A stretch of 19,360 nt of DNA from Ceratorhiza oryzae-sativae. Lineage: Eukaryota > Basidiomycota > Agaricomycetes > Cantharellales > Ceratobasidiaceae. This document shows, in pieces, positions 13,504-19,360 of this stretch (the first letter of the stretch is position 1; each line of letters opens with the position of its first letter). The stretch is taken from the NCBI GenBank assembly GCA_030998015.1, contig JARWMV010000203.1:1-19360 (forward strand), in the 5' to 3' direction. The position numbers and the translations under genes are program-made. Below the pieces are notes generated by a model. That model was not told the origin of the DNA, did no database searches, and saw only the letters and a program-made list of their open reading frames with translations.

Positions 13504-14292
13504 TTAGCTAGATTTTTTTTTAAGTCTATAGTACTTACAAATTAATTTTAGTCCATATTCGCTTCGAATAGCTGTTTTTATTCGATATTGACCCAAAACA
13601 GATTTTAGTTTATGATTGTTTCGAATAACTGTTCTTAGCACAGAAAAATTTTGAATTTTTTCTTCTAGTCCATAATAGTTTCGAATAGCTTCAATTAGAT
13701 AATAATCATGATTTTGAGCAATACTGAAAGAATAATTTCCCCGAACACGACTACTGAACGAGCCCTCAGATTCTATAAATCCTGCTAGCCATTCCTGGAA
13801 ATAGCTAGGAAGTGTAGCATCTGTAAATAGAGGTATAATTGAATCTCGATCTTTGTATTTTAGTCCTCGTTCAATAAAGTATTGATCTATATCAGGATTA
13901 AGTAAATATTTTTTAAAGAAGTTATATTGAAGTCTCATACGACTAGTTAGAGGTAGATACTCATCAAGTAAAGGTAGAATAGTCTGATAAAATGTATTTT
14001 TATCATTTACAACCCATTGTACATAGCCTGAGTTTTTTTTGCTACCTCGGTTAACAGAACCACCATATGCTTTAGCGATAACACTAAGCATTTCATAGTT
14101 AAGTGGTTTATCTGCGAGTTTAACAACTAATCGAAATTGTAATATTTTTTTACGCCAGTGGTTAACTTGGAGACTACCGACTCCGTCTATGAGACCAACT
14201 GTGAAAGGAGCGAGTTGTTTATTGGAAAGAATTCGTGGTGACTTAAGTGTTTGACCAGCAATGATAAAGTTGCTAGCAACGTTTAGACAAGT
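13504..14292 (-). CDS. LAGLIDADG homing endonuclease, in frame with cox1 exon c
   Basis: An intact double-motif LAGLIDADG endonuclease (LAGLIDADG_1 type) read in frame from exon c. Motif 1 is FTVGLIDGVGSLQV and motif 2 is WLAGFIESEGSF; the acidic residues at the ends of both motifs are present (Asp in LIDG, Glu in IESEG). The linker includes LTSRMRLQYNFFKKYL and the protein ends ..LKLICKYYRLKKKSS before TAA. No GC element interrupts it. The expected role is intron homing at the HD/TYY site of cox1 and possibly splicing help. The open frame begins a little upstream of exon c within the previous intron, as happens by chance. Confidence 0.93.
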   Translation of the reverse strand, partial: TCLNVASNFIIAGQTLKSPRILSNKQLAPFTVGLIDGVGSLQVNHWRKKILQFRLVVKLADKPLNYEMLSVIAKAYGGSVNRGSKKNSGYVQWVVNDKNTFYQTILPLLDEYLPLTSRMRLQYNFFKKYLLNPDIDQYFIERGLKYKDRDSIIPLFTDATLPSYFQEWLAGFIESEGSFSSRVRGNYSFSIAQNHDYYLIEAIRNYYGLEEKIQNFSVLRTVIRNNHKLKSVLGQYRIKTAIRSEYGLKLICKYYRLKKKSS

Positions 14293-14342
14293 ATCGTGTA
14301 GAGCCACATCTAGTGAAGCATTAGCAAGAACAATTCCTGTTA
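14293..14342 (-). CDS. cox1: cox1 exon c (50 nt)
   Basis: A short exon encoding TGIVLANASLDVALHD, the Cox1 segment before the heme-binding histidines; its His-Asp pair lies near the Mg site in the family. Boundaries were set by reading frame and by the group I rule (upstream exon ends in T, intron ends in G): exon b ends GGGT and this exon starts TAACAGG, restoring GGL-T-GIV. Reading continues without a stop into the intron as an endonuclease gene (13504-14292). Confidence 0.93.
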
Positions 14343-14530
14343 CAAAATTATAATCTTTCATAACTAAAAAAGTAACCTTTGTACGGAGTTTGTAATTCTA
14401 TATTTTTCTGGATAATAGTATGGCTTATACCCAGTTCTTTTGAGGCAATCAATATCCCATCATATCGTCTAATAAATTCTTTTTGAGAATTAAATAAGAA
14501 AATAGCTTTTCTAATATGAGAACTGTTTTT

Positions 14531-14786
14531 CATACCCCCGCTTAGGGTCAACCAGCATTGTATTTATATATAAATACATGCTGTTGACCCGAGGGGTATG
14601 GTTATCGAGGCCGCGTTCGCGGCGAGGTATTGCGAGGTACCCTGGAACTTTAAGTTCCAGGGTACCTCGGAATCAGACGCCGCGCGCACGCCAGGGCCGC
14701 CTTGGCTTGATTATTGACCTTAAGGTCAATATGAGCCAAGCTTGCTTGGCTTAAGCCAAGGCGTTCGCAGGCGTGCACGGGTCATA
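14531..14786 (+). mobile_element. element C, copy 5 (256 nt with both CATA)
   Basis: Starts CATACCCCCGCTTAGGGTC and ends GGGTCATA. It contains an AT hairpin (TGTATTTATATATAAATACA) in the first arm, GGCCGCG/CGCGGCC, the GAGGTACC...GGTACCTC hairpin and a long arm with TTGACCTTAAGGTCAA and GCCAAGCTTGC hairpins. CATA is at both ends and TATG is internal (ggggTATG). In the minus-strand GIY-YIG gene, removal keeping one CATA gives ..LDMKNSSH.. without a frame break. Confidence 0.92.
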
Positions 14787-14845
14787 TCTAAAATAACTTT
14801 TTGGCCTTCCTTTGAGTTATAATCTGAAATTAGAGGTGTATCTCC

Positions 14846-15017
14846 CCGCGCGCGTTAGTTGCTGGTGGGACTTGTCCCACCAACCAACGTGAGCAATCGC
14901 AACCGTTTGCGATTGCTAGTGCGCGGCATAATATCGATATTTAGCCGCCGGCTGAAAATGACGAACGGTCGTCATTTTCTACGAGGGAATCTTTAGGATT
15001 CCCTCTAACGCCGGCGG
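14846..15017 (-). mobile_element. DC element copy 15 (172-nt form)
   Basis: Double-cloverleaf element inserted in the first NUMOD1 region of the GIY-YIG gene, after EWYFSSM. Exact removal leaves the downstream frame (DTPLISDYN) off by one, consistent with loss of a few target bases (count not divisible by three). Confidence 0.92.
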
Positions 15018-15167
15018 GCATACTTGAAAAATACCACTCTCCTCTGAATAAAGATTCATTTTTTATAGAATTTGTTATTGTAGAAGAATTAGCATTTATA
15101 AGATCTGCCAAGGCTCTAACTGAAGGGCATATCATAACTAACTGGCGTAAAGAATTATAAATATATA

Positions 15168-15700
15168 ACCGGCGACCCCCGACATTGCCGCGCGCGTTAG
15201 TTGCTGGTGGGACTTGTCCCACCAACCAACGTGAGCAATCGCAACCGTTTGCGATTGCTAGTGCGCGGCATAATATCGATATTTAGCCGCCGGCTGAAAA
15301 TGACGAACGGTCGTCATTTTCTACGAGGGAATCTTTATGGGAGGTAGCCTGGACCATGAGACTCATGGTCAAGGCTACCTCATCTGAGGATTCCCTCTAA
15401 CGCCGGCGGGCATTACAATATCGGGGGGCAGACGGTGCGGCCGAGAATGCTTTGCATTCTTACCCCTGCCAAGACGTGCGCTAAAGCGCAGTTGCCTAGG
15501 CAGGGCGAGTACCGTCGACGGTGACCCCCAATAATTGCAATGTCGCCATTGACCCCCCACGCATCGGCTAAATCTTAGGTGTAAACCAAGATTTCAGCCG
15601 ATGCGCGTAGACCCCCAACAAGGCAATGGCCTCCCAATGCGTCACAAACGCATTGGGGGGGTAAGATTTGCGAAGGCAAATCTACATCGATTCTCGAGGG
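15168..15700 (-). mobile_element. composite E/D element with nested J-like hairpin and DC copy 16
   Basis: A nested GC-rich composite in the GIY-YIG gene, between NUMOD3 and NUMOD1 regions. Reading the minus strand: CCCTCGAGAATCGATG and a GATTTGCC/GGCAAATC hairpin, a J-like block (15603-15668), the stem GGCTGAAATCTTGG...AGATTTAGCC, the 43-nt CCCTGCC/GGCAGGG hairpin, a GAATGC hairpin, then DC copy 16 (15188-15409) in the loop between CCCCCCGATATTG and CAATGTCGGGGG, and GTCGCCGGT. It shares its parts with composites at 1927-2370, 5671-5990 and 6089-6603. Confidence 0.78.
15188..15409 (-). mobile_element. DC element copy 16 (222-nt form)
   Basis: Full double-cloverleaf element with the extra 50-nt hairpin in its first arm, inside the composite at 15168-15700. 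Confidence 0.92.
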
Positions 15701-16127
15701 AGGGAATGCTGAATTAGCCTTGCTAATTTTTAGTTTAGATTCCTCAGAATGACTTTTCCCGTAAAAATGATTATTTTCTCCAGTTAATGACTCAGCTATT
15801 AAAGATTTAGTTTCATCTGAATGAATTCTATTTTTAGCTAATTCTGACATCAACTCTTTAGTTGATTCAGTATGTTTATAACCTAAAGAAGAATAACCTT
15901 GTTTCAATACATTGTAATAAGGCAACAATTGAGTTATCCATGCAGTTTCTCGTACATTGACTGTCTCAGTGTCTGTGTATTCTACAATTAAAACAGCAAA
16001 TTTGTGTTGTCCATATTTTGACAATGCTTTAATTATTGGCATGTTTGCGTTTTGAGCTTGACTTAAGAAAGAATTATTTAAATAATTTCTCATTCTTACT
16101 GCTAAGTTAGAGGAACTTCCAACATAG

Positions 16128-16246
16128 CAATGGCCTCCCAATGCGTTACCAAGCCTGTAAGGCACGCCCTACGGGCCAACGTATTGGGAGAGCCATTACC
16201 CCCCCAAACAATGCAGCATAGCTGCATCAGTTTGGGGGGTCAATGG
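16128..16246 (+). mobile_element. element J, copy B, flanked by CAATGG direct repeats
   Basis: Two hairpins: CAATGGCCTCCCAATGCG pairing with CGTATTGGGAGAGCCATT, and CCCCCCAAAC...GTTTGGGGGG. CAATGG occurs at both ends (16128-16133 and 16241-16246), consistent with a 6-nt target duplication. It splits a GIY-YIG gene between LTND and CYVGSS; one kept copy rejoins the reading frame. Confidence 0.82.
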
Positions 16247-16417
16247 TCATTAGTCAAATTAACTAAACAATAAACTCCCACTTTACCATTATTCTCTTTG
16301 ATTAAGGATGTTCTATCATCTGAGAAATTTGTATAAACTTTAGCTGGCTTTATCTCTTCAACTAATTTAGTTAAAAAACTAGTAGAACACAATAAACCTT
16401 CAAAAGAATTATTATAA

Positions 16418-16560
16418 CCCCCGCTAATCGATACCCCTGCCAAGACGTGCGCTAAAGCGCAGTTCTCTAGGCAGGGTGTAGATTTGCCTTCGCAAATCAT
16501 CGATTAGTGGGAGCCCTCCGCGCTTAGGCCGCCCTGCGGGCGATCAAAGAGCGCGGAGGG
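16418..16560 (+). mobile_element. element F, copy 4 (143 nt)
   Basis: CCCCCGCTAATCGAT opening, then a 43-nt hairpin module (CCCTGCC/GGCAGGG type), a short hairpin of GATTTGCC/GGCAAATC, ATCGATTAGTGGGAG, and the terminal hairpin CCCTCCGCGC...GCGCGGAGGG. It is inserted near the 5' end of the GIY-YIG gene. It differs from copies 2 and 3 by one extra C at the left end and one extra G in the inner complementary strand. Confidence 0.85.
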
Positions 16561-16610
16561 AATAAAATCTCCTCTACAAAATATTGTTGAGGTAGGTTAG
16601 TTATAATTTT

Positions 16611-16775
16611 GGACTATATCTTATCTTCATAAAAACATTGATGACCCCGCATAGTCTCTGAGAAAATTTGTTAATTTGTATTTTATTTTCTGCTGATAGC
16701 TCATTTCTTACTAAAAAGTTTTTACTCTTAAATGGAGTATCTTTAGCTTCATGAATTTTCCAGCATAAAGAGGTC
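16611..16775 (-). ncRNA. group I intron core (P4, P7) of cox1 intron b-c
   Basis: The minus strand shows GCTGGAAAA, CAGAGACTATGC and AAGATATAGTCC in order. The last two pair GACTAT with ATAGTC to form P7. The same three-block signature occurs at 2378-2510. Confidence 0.82.
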
Positions 16776-16802
16776 TTTATAGAGGGCTAGAGGGAAATGT
16801 TA

Positions 16803-16888
16803 ACCCTCCTATTGTGAATAGAGCTACGAACCCTAAAGCGAATACCATAGGTGTTGTGTATCGAATAGACCCACCGTAGCATGTTGCT
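16803..16888 (-). CDS. cox1: cox1 exon b (86 nt)
   Basis: This exon encodes [20 protein letters not shown] followed by VALFTIGGL, the conserved Cox1 stretch that follows FSWL. Joined to exon a (ending TGG CT) through A-GCA it gives ..FSWLATCYGG..; joined to exon c it gives ..TIGGLTGIV... The phases of all four exons add up (47+86+50+483 nt = 222 codons including stop). The usual Met in ATMYGG is Cys here, which may be a real substitution. Confidence 0.93.
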
Positions 16889-17410
16889 CGTGGTTTGACC
16901 TTTAAACTTCTCAGTTTCAGCTAGTCTATAATCTCAGTATAAAAATGAATTAAATTAAAACATATATAATTATACCTATTCAGGGGTTAACCTGAAAACC
17001 GTCACCGGTGAAACGGACCATTCCTTGTAAACTCATATATAAACCATGCCTGGTTAGGCCTGATGATTTCCTCAGGACTCTGAAAGGAGCCCTTCAGGAT
17101 TTAACCAACCAAAACCACCCCCAAACATATGCAGCGTAGCTGCACATGTTTGGGGGTGTTTTTGGAAATAATTTACACTTAGAAATTCATGTGGCGTCTG
17201 GCCTCTACGCTTTTACACTAAAAGTTTCCTAATAGTGACTTAGTTCGACGATAGTCTTATATTTATTTAATTCTAAATATAAGATTTCCCTCGAGTTTGC
17301 CACATCCGAATTGTCGACCAATCTCTTCAATTAACACGTATCTATATTTATCTGCCCTAAATGCAGGTTTTATTGTTATTTATGCGTTAGTGGTAATAAC
17401 CTACTAACTC
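16889..17410 (-). other. 3' catalytic part of cox1 group I intron, no gene
   Basis: No protein gene seen. On the minus strand this follows the endonuclease stop and contains short complementary blocks typical of a group I core, plus hairpin element I at 17105-17165. Paired CAGGTTAACC/GGTTAACCTG-like blocks occur near 16980-16997. The 3' splice site is at 16889. Confidence 0.6.
17105..17165. repeat. hairpin element I, copy 3 (diverged)
   Basis: CCAAAACCACCCCCAAACAT...ATGTTTGGGGGTGTTTTTGG in the cox1 exon a-b intron core, with CATATGCAGCGTAGCTGC in the loop. Confidence 0.72.
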
Positions 17411-18218
17411 TTATTCAATGTTAAATTTGTATCTCATAGATTTATTAATATAAGGTAAAATATGTGGCTGTAATTCTCTCAAAGATTTAGCACCAATATA
17501 AATAGTAGGCAAGTTTCTTTGCATATGAATACTACATTTTAAATCAAATTTAAGTATTAAAATACTAATAATGGATACTACTTCTTGGATAGTAAAGGAT
17601 TGTGTTTGCAATGTAATACCAGAACCTGTTTTGGTTCCGTCTCCGCAGATCCAATGAGCTAAAGCCTCATAAGTCAATAAATTATATAAATCCGAAGGCA
17701 CAACTTTAACATTTTTTTTATAAAAAAGGTCATAGTAATAAGTAAAACAAGGTAAAGATCTAGTAGCAAAATAAATTCCATAAAACTTACTATTGTTTAA
17801 TTTTTGTACCTGAATTTGAGGGTAATTAGAACAATAATGAGAAAACTTATTATAAACATCTAAAAAGTATTCTATTTTATCCAAAGATTGTTTAAAAAAG
17901 AATCTGGTATTACCCGATTTACTAATACTCAACCATCCGTCTGAAATTAAAATACCCACTAAGATAGATTCTAATTCATATTTTTTACCTGCAGTAGCTA
18001 AATCTGGAAATTTAACCATATGTCTAACTATTGAGGTGTATGTTGGATAACCTACAGTGCTTGATAAATTTGACCCATAAACAACTAGGTCTTTACACTT
18101 ATTGTTAGAAGGTAAATAGTTTCTATTTGATCTAGGGAATCTTTCCAATAGATTTGTTGCTGTTAAAAATTTGTTGACAATTCGGCTGGCCAAATTTCTC
18201 TTGCTGAAGGAGAATGAC
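17411..18218 (-). CDS. LAGLIDADG homing endonuclease, in frame with cox1 exon a
   Basis: An intact double-motif LAGLIDADG endonuclease (LAGLIDADG_2 type). Such proteins cut intron-less cox1 alleles at the intron site and can also act as maturases. The frame is open from exon a through the intron, so the protein is probably made as a fusion and processed. Motif 1 is LVGILISDGWL, motif 2 LAHWICGDGT, each keeping its metal-binding Asp. Other family blocks are FKQSLDKIEYF, YFATRSLPCFTYYYDLFY, LQTQSFTIQEVV and a C-terminal ILPYINKSMRYKFNIE before TAA. No GC element has entered it, in contrast to most endonuclease genes here. The open frame continues to 18355 through domain V, which I take to be chance. 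Confidence 0.93.
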
Positions 18219-18265
18219 AGCCATGAGAAGATTTTAATTCCTGTAGGAACCGCAATAATCATTGT
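18219..18265 (-). CDS. cox1: cox1 exon a (about 47 nt, upstream exons outside window)
   Basis: This exon encodes TMIIAVPTGIKIFSWL, the Cox1 helix carrying the Lys of the K proton channel. It lies between a group II intron upstream (domain V at 18314-18351) and a group I intron downstream. The 3' edge after TGGCT is supported by frame and by the group I rule. The 5' edge is less certain by one or two codons, because the few residues before Thr do not decide between intron and exon. Earlier cox1 exons are not in the window. Confidence 0.88.
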
Positions 18266-18313
18266 GAAATAGAAGATTAACCCCAACATAAAGTCATTAG
18301 TTAAAAATCCTTT

Positions 18314-18351
18314 CCCAAACCGTACGTGATAGTTTCCCATCATACGGCTTT
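18314..18351 (-). ncRNA. group II intron domain V
   Basis: The minus strand shows the catalytic domain V hairpin: a stem formed by GCCGTA and TACGGT, an AT-CAC bulge region and a GGGAAAC loop. Domain V is the catalytic centre of group II ribozymes and lies about 45 nt before the 3' splice site, matching exon a at 18265. Confidence 0.85.
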
Positions 18352-18729
18352 CCAAAGATAGAGAACATAAAAATAAGATTCTATCTTCTGTTTTCCTTCA
18401 ATATTTCACCCCGGGGGAAAAATACCTAATACGAAAACTCCGTTATCTCAGTTCTTTACAAAACCCAGATAATCCCAAGTTCTTATTTAAACCCCATTTA
18501 TATCTTTTTAGGCAGCCAATAACCCGGTAAGGAATTCTTTTTGATTATACTCTGCTACTTGCATAATCCTTATAAATCGGGTATATTTTTTCTGGCTTCG
18601 TTTTCCTTGCCATGAAGATCGTAGCTCGGGAATGACATTATCTAAAATACTAGATTTAATTCCCTTTTTAAACATGCTGTTGTCAGTGTAAAGTTAGCCC
18701 TTACTACCTAAGTTTAATGCTTTACATCA

Positions 18730-19360
18730 CTAAGATATTTTATATAAAAATCTATTTGAAAAATAAGGTTTAATGTTTGGTATAATTTTACTTAATTCCG
18801 AATTATTAATATAAATTCTATAATTTTTTTTTCTTTTTGAATTGTGGATTTAATATCAAATTTGATTAATAGAATATTCATCAATAAAACTACTTCTTGA
18901 ATAGTAAAGTTATCCGTACACAAAGTAATACCTTTATTTTTTTTAGCTCCATCTCCCTGGATCCAATGAGCTAAAGCAATATAATCAAGATATTCAAATA
19001 ACTCAGGTTTAACACATTTAATGTTTTTTATGTTTTTCCCCATAGATGGTTGAGATTTATAAAATAAGTTATAAATTTCATTTAAACAATCTAACTGTCT
19101 AGTTTCAAACTGTATAGCATGGAATAATTTCCCTCTAGTTGTAGTTTGACAAGTAAAGGGAAAATTTGAACATAAAACAGAAATAAGGTTAAAAACATAC
19201 CATAAATATTCAAAGTTCCCAATTGATTGTTTAAATCCTATTCTAGGATTCCATCCTTCTCTTTTTTGCAACCATGCATCTGAAAGAAGAATTCCAACTA
19301 GAATACTTTTAATATTAGGAGTTAATTGAATTTGATTTCTTTCTATTTTAGTTAATTTTG
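18730..19360 (-). pseudogene. LAGLIDADG homing endonuclease in group II intron, 5' partial, frameshifted
   Basis: A double-motif LAGLIDADG endonuclease of the LAGLIDADG_2 type. Motif 1 is LVGILLSDAWL near 19290-19320 and motif 2 is LAHWIQGDGA near 18950-18980, with acidic residues kept in both. The frame is open to the window edge, so the start is outside. The frame is lost at nine T on the plus strand (18824-18832). In the other frame the expected tail resumes (YRIYINNSELSKIIPNIKPY...) and ends at TAG 18730-18732. This is either a sequencing or assembly slip in the homopolymer or a real frameshift. Its closest relative in the window is the gene at 17411-18218. A LAGLIDADG gene in a group II intron is less usual than a reverse transcriptase. 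Confidence 0.83.

Larger units (their letters stand above)
10203..14292 (-). other. cox1 group I intron between exons c and d, with two endonuclease genes
   Basis: A 4.1-kb intron placed by exon frames (..LHD / TYYV..). Its 5' part carries a LAGLIDADG gene fused to exon c (13504-14292), the middle a second LAGLIDADG gene broken by many GC elements (10923-13098), and the 3' part a group I core (AAGGACTCCGTAGAGG near 10318-10335, ATATGGTCCG near 10258-10272, and a CTATCC/GGATAG hairpin near 10242-10258). The second gene may mark a former separate intron inserted into the first. Confidence 0.83.
14348..16598 (-). pseudogene. GIY-YIG homing endonuclease split by five GC-element insertions
   Basis: A GIY-YIG endonuclease whose parts stay conserved but are separated. 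Minus-strand order: an N-terminal piece (NNSFEGLLCSTSFLTKLVEE, then KVGVYCLVNLTNDH with the GVY motif; 16247-16417, possibly from about 16598 across element F at 16418-16560); element J; YVGSSSNLAVRMRNY through the RETAW catalytic Glu to NUMOD3 repeats (HFYGKSHSEESKLKIS; 15701-16127); composite 15168-15700; a DNA-binding NUMOD1 unit (LYIYNSLRQLVMICPSVRAL; 15018-15167); DC element; DTPLISDYNSKEGQ; element C; a second NUMOD1 unit (FLFNSQKEFIRRYDG; 14348-14530). Keeping one copy of the six-base repeat at element J rejoins LTNDHCYVGSS; removing C with one CATA rejoins VILDMKNSSHIRK. No clear ATG start. Either a freshly broken gene or one whose inserts are removed at RNA level or bypassed. Confidence 0.87.
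14343..16802 (-). other. cox1 group I intron between exons b and c
   Basis: Group IB-like core on the minus strand: GCTGGAAAATTC (P4 side) near 16753-16770, CAGAGACTATGC (P7 5' strand) near 16650-16662 and AAGATATAGTCC (P7 3' strand) at 16611-16622. A GIY-YIG gene follows the core and its stop lies 5 nt before the intron end. The edges restore GGL-T-GIV in cox1. Confidence 0.85.
16889..18218 (-). other. cox1 group I intron between exons a and b
   Basis: A group I intron judged from its splice edges (exon ends in T, intron ends in G), an ORF fused in frame to the upstream exon, and a structured 3' part (16889-17400) with paired GC-containing blocks. The latter include an AAGACTATCG...ACTAAGTC pair near 17235-17265. 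A GC-rich hairpin (element I) sits at 17105-17165. I did not fold the core. Confidence 0.78.
18266..19360 (-). other. cox1 group II intron (3' part, runs off window)
   Basis: A group II intron is shown by a domain V hairpin just before exon a: on the minus strand GCCGTATG, a GGGAAAC tetraloop region and CACGTACGGTT (18314-18351), followed by a domain VI-like stem and then exon a. Its start is beyond the window. Instead of a reverse transcriptase it carries a LAGLIDADG-type gene (18730-19360). Positions 18352-18729 hold no recognised gene, only AT-rich intron sequence plus a 55-codon frame at 18508-18675 that I do not recognise. Confidence 0.82.

Noticed and set aside
18508..18675. 55-codon minus-strand frame in the group II intron as a maturase remnant
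   Set aside because: No recognisable reverse transcriptase or maturase motif; it lies where domain IV sequence is expected.
1..19360. CRISPR array
   Set aside because: Repeats are dispersed, in both orientations and nested, without regular spacers.

Overview
This window is a piece of fungal mitochondrial DNA, probably from an early-diverging lineage such as Blastocladiomycota, Chytridiomycota, Glomeromycota or Mucoromycota; I cannot place it more precisely. The evidence is the 3' part of a mitochondrial-type cox1 split by group I and group II introns, intron-type homing endonuclease genes (LAGLIDADG and GIY-YIG), a tRNA-Trp, AT-rich coding sequence, and many GC-rich palindromic elements. All protein genes lie on the minus strand; the tRNA is on the plus strand. 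Every recognised cox1 Trp codon is TGG and the tRNA-Trp anticodon is CCA, so UGA is probably a stop.

Layout, read along the minus strand from high to low coordinates. (i) 18266-19360+: end of a group II intron (domain V at 18314-18351) carrying a LAGLIDADG gene with a homopolymer frameshift. (ii) 18265-9720: four cox1 exons of 47, 86, 50 and 483 nt (last 221 codons plus stop), separated by three group I introns. These carry an intact LAGLIDADG gene (17411-18218), a GIY-YIG gene chopped by five insertions (14348-16598), and in the last intron both an exon-fused LAGLIDADG gene (13504-14292) and a second LAGLIDADG gene chopped by about seven insertions (10923-13098). (iii) 9054-1859: a decayed second copy of part of the last cox1 exon, split by a roughly 7-kb group I intron at the position between Gly-Val and Asn. 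That intron holds a LAGLIDADG gene fused to the pseudo-exon and a GIY-YIG gene. The GIY-YIG gene is itself split by a nested group I intron with its own LAGLIDADG gene. (iv) 1858-1: a further group I intron relic, tRNA-Trp, and GC-rich hairpin composites.

Over this lies a dense population of GC-rich mobile-looking elements: 16 copies of a 172/222-nt double-cloverleaf element (called DC here), six copies of a 256-nt element C, three to four of an about 114-nt element J, four of a 141-nt element F, and composites E/D, G, H, I, L and K. They sit inside homing endonuclease genes whose split parts remain conserved. For C, J and F, conceptual removal at defined ends rejoins conserved protein sequence. 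In C, J and partly F the bases at the left end, an internal inverted copy and (C, J) the right end co-vary with the insertion site. This three-copy target-site pattern is the most unusual signal. DC behaves differently: at most sites it appears to have replaced about 8-11 nt of target.

How it fits together: cox1 is the only clear host protein gene. The rest is a community of self-splicing introns and their homing endonucleases, themselves colonised by small hairpin elements. Whether the endonucleases are dead, or the inserts are removed or bypassed during expression, cannot be decided from sequence alone.
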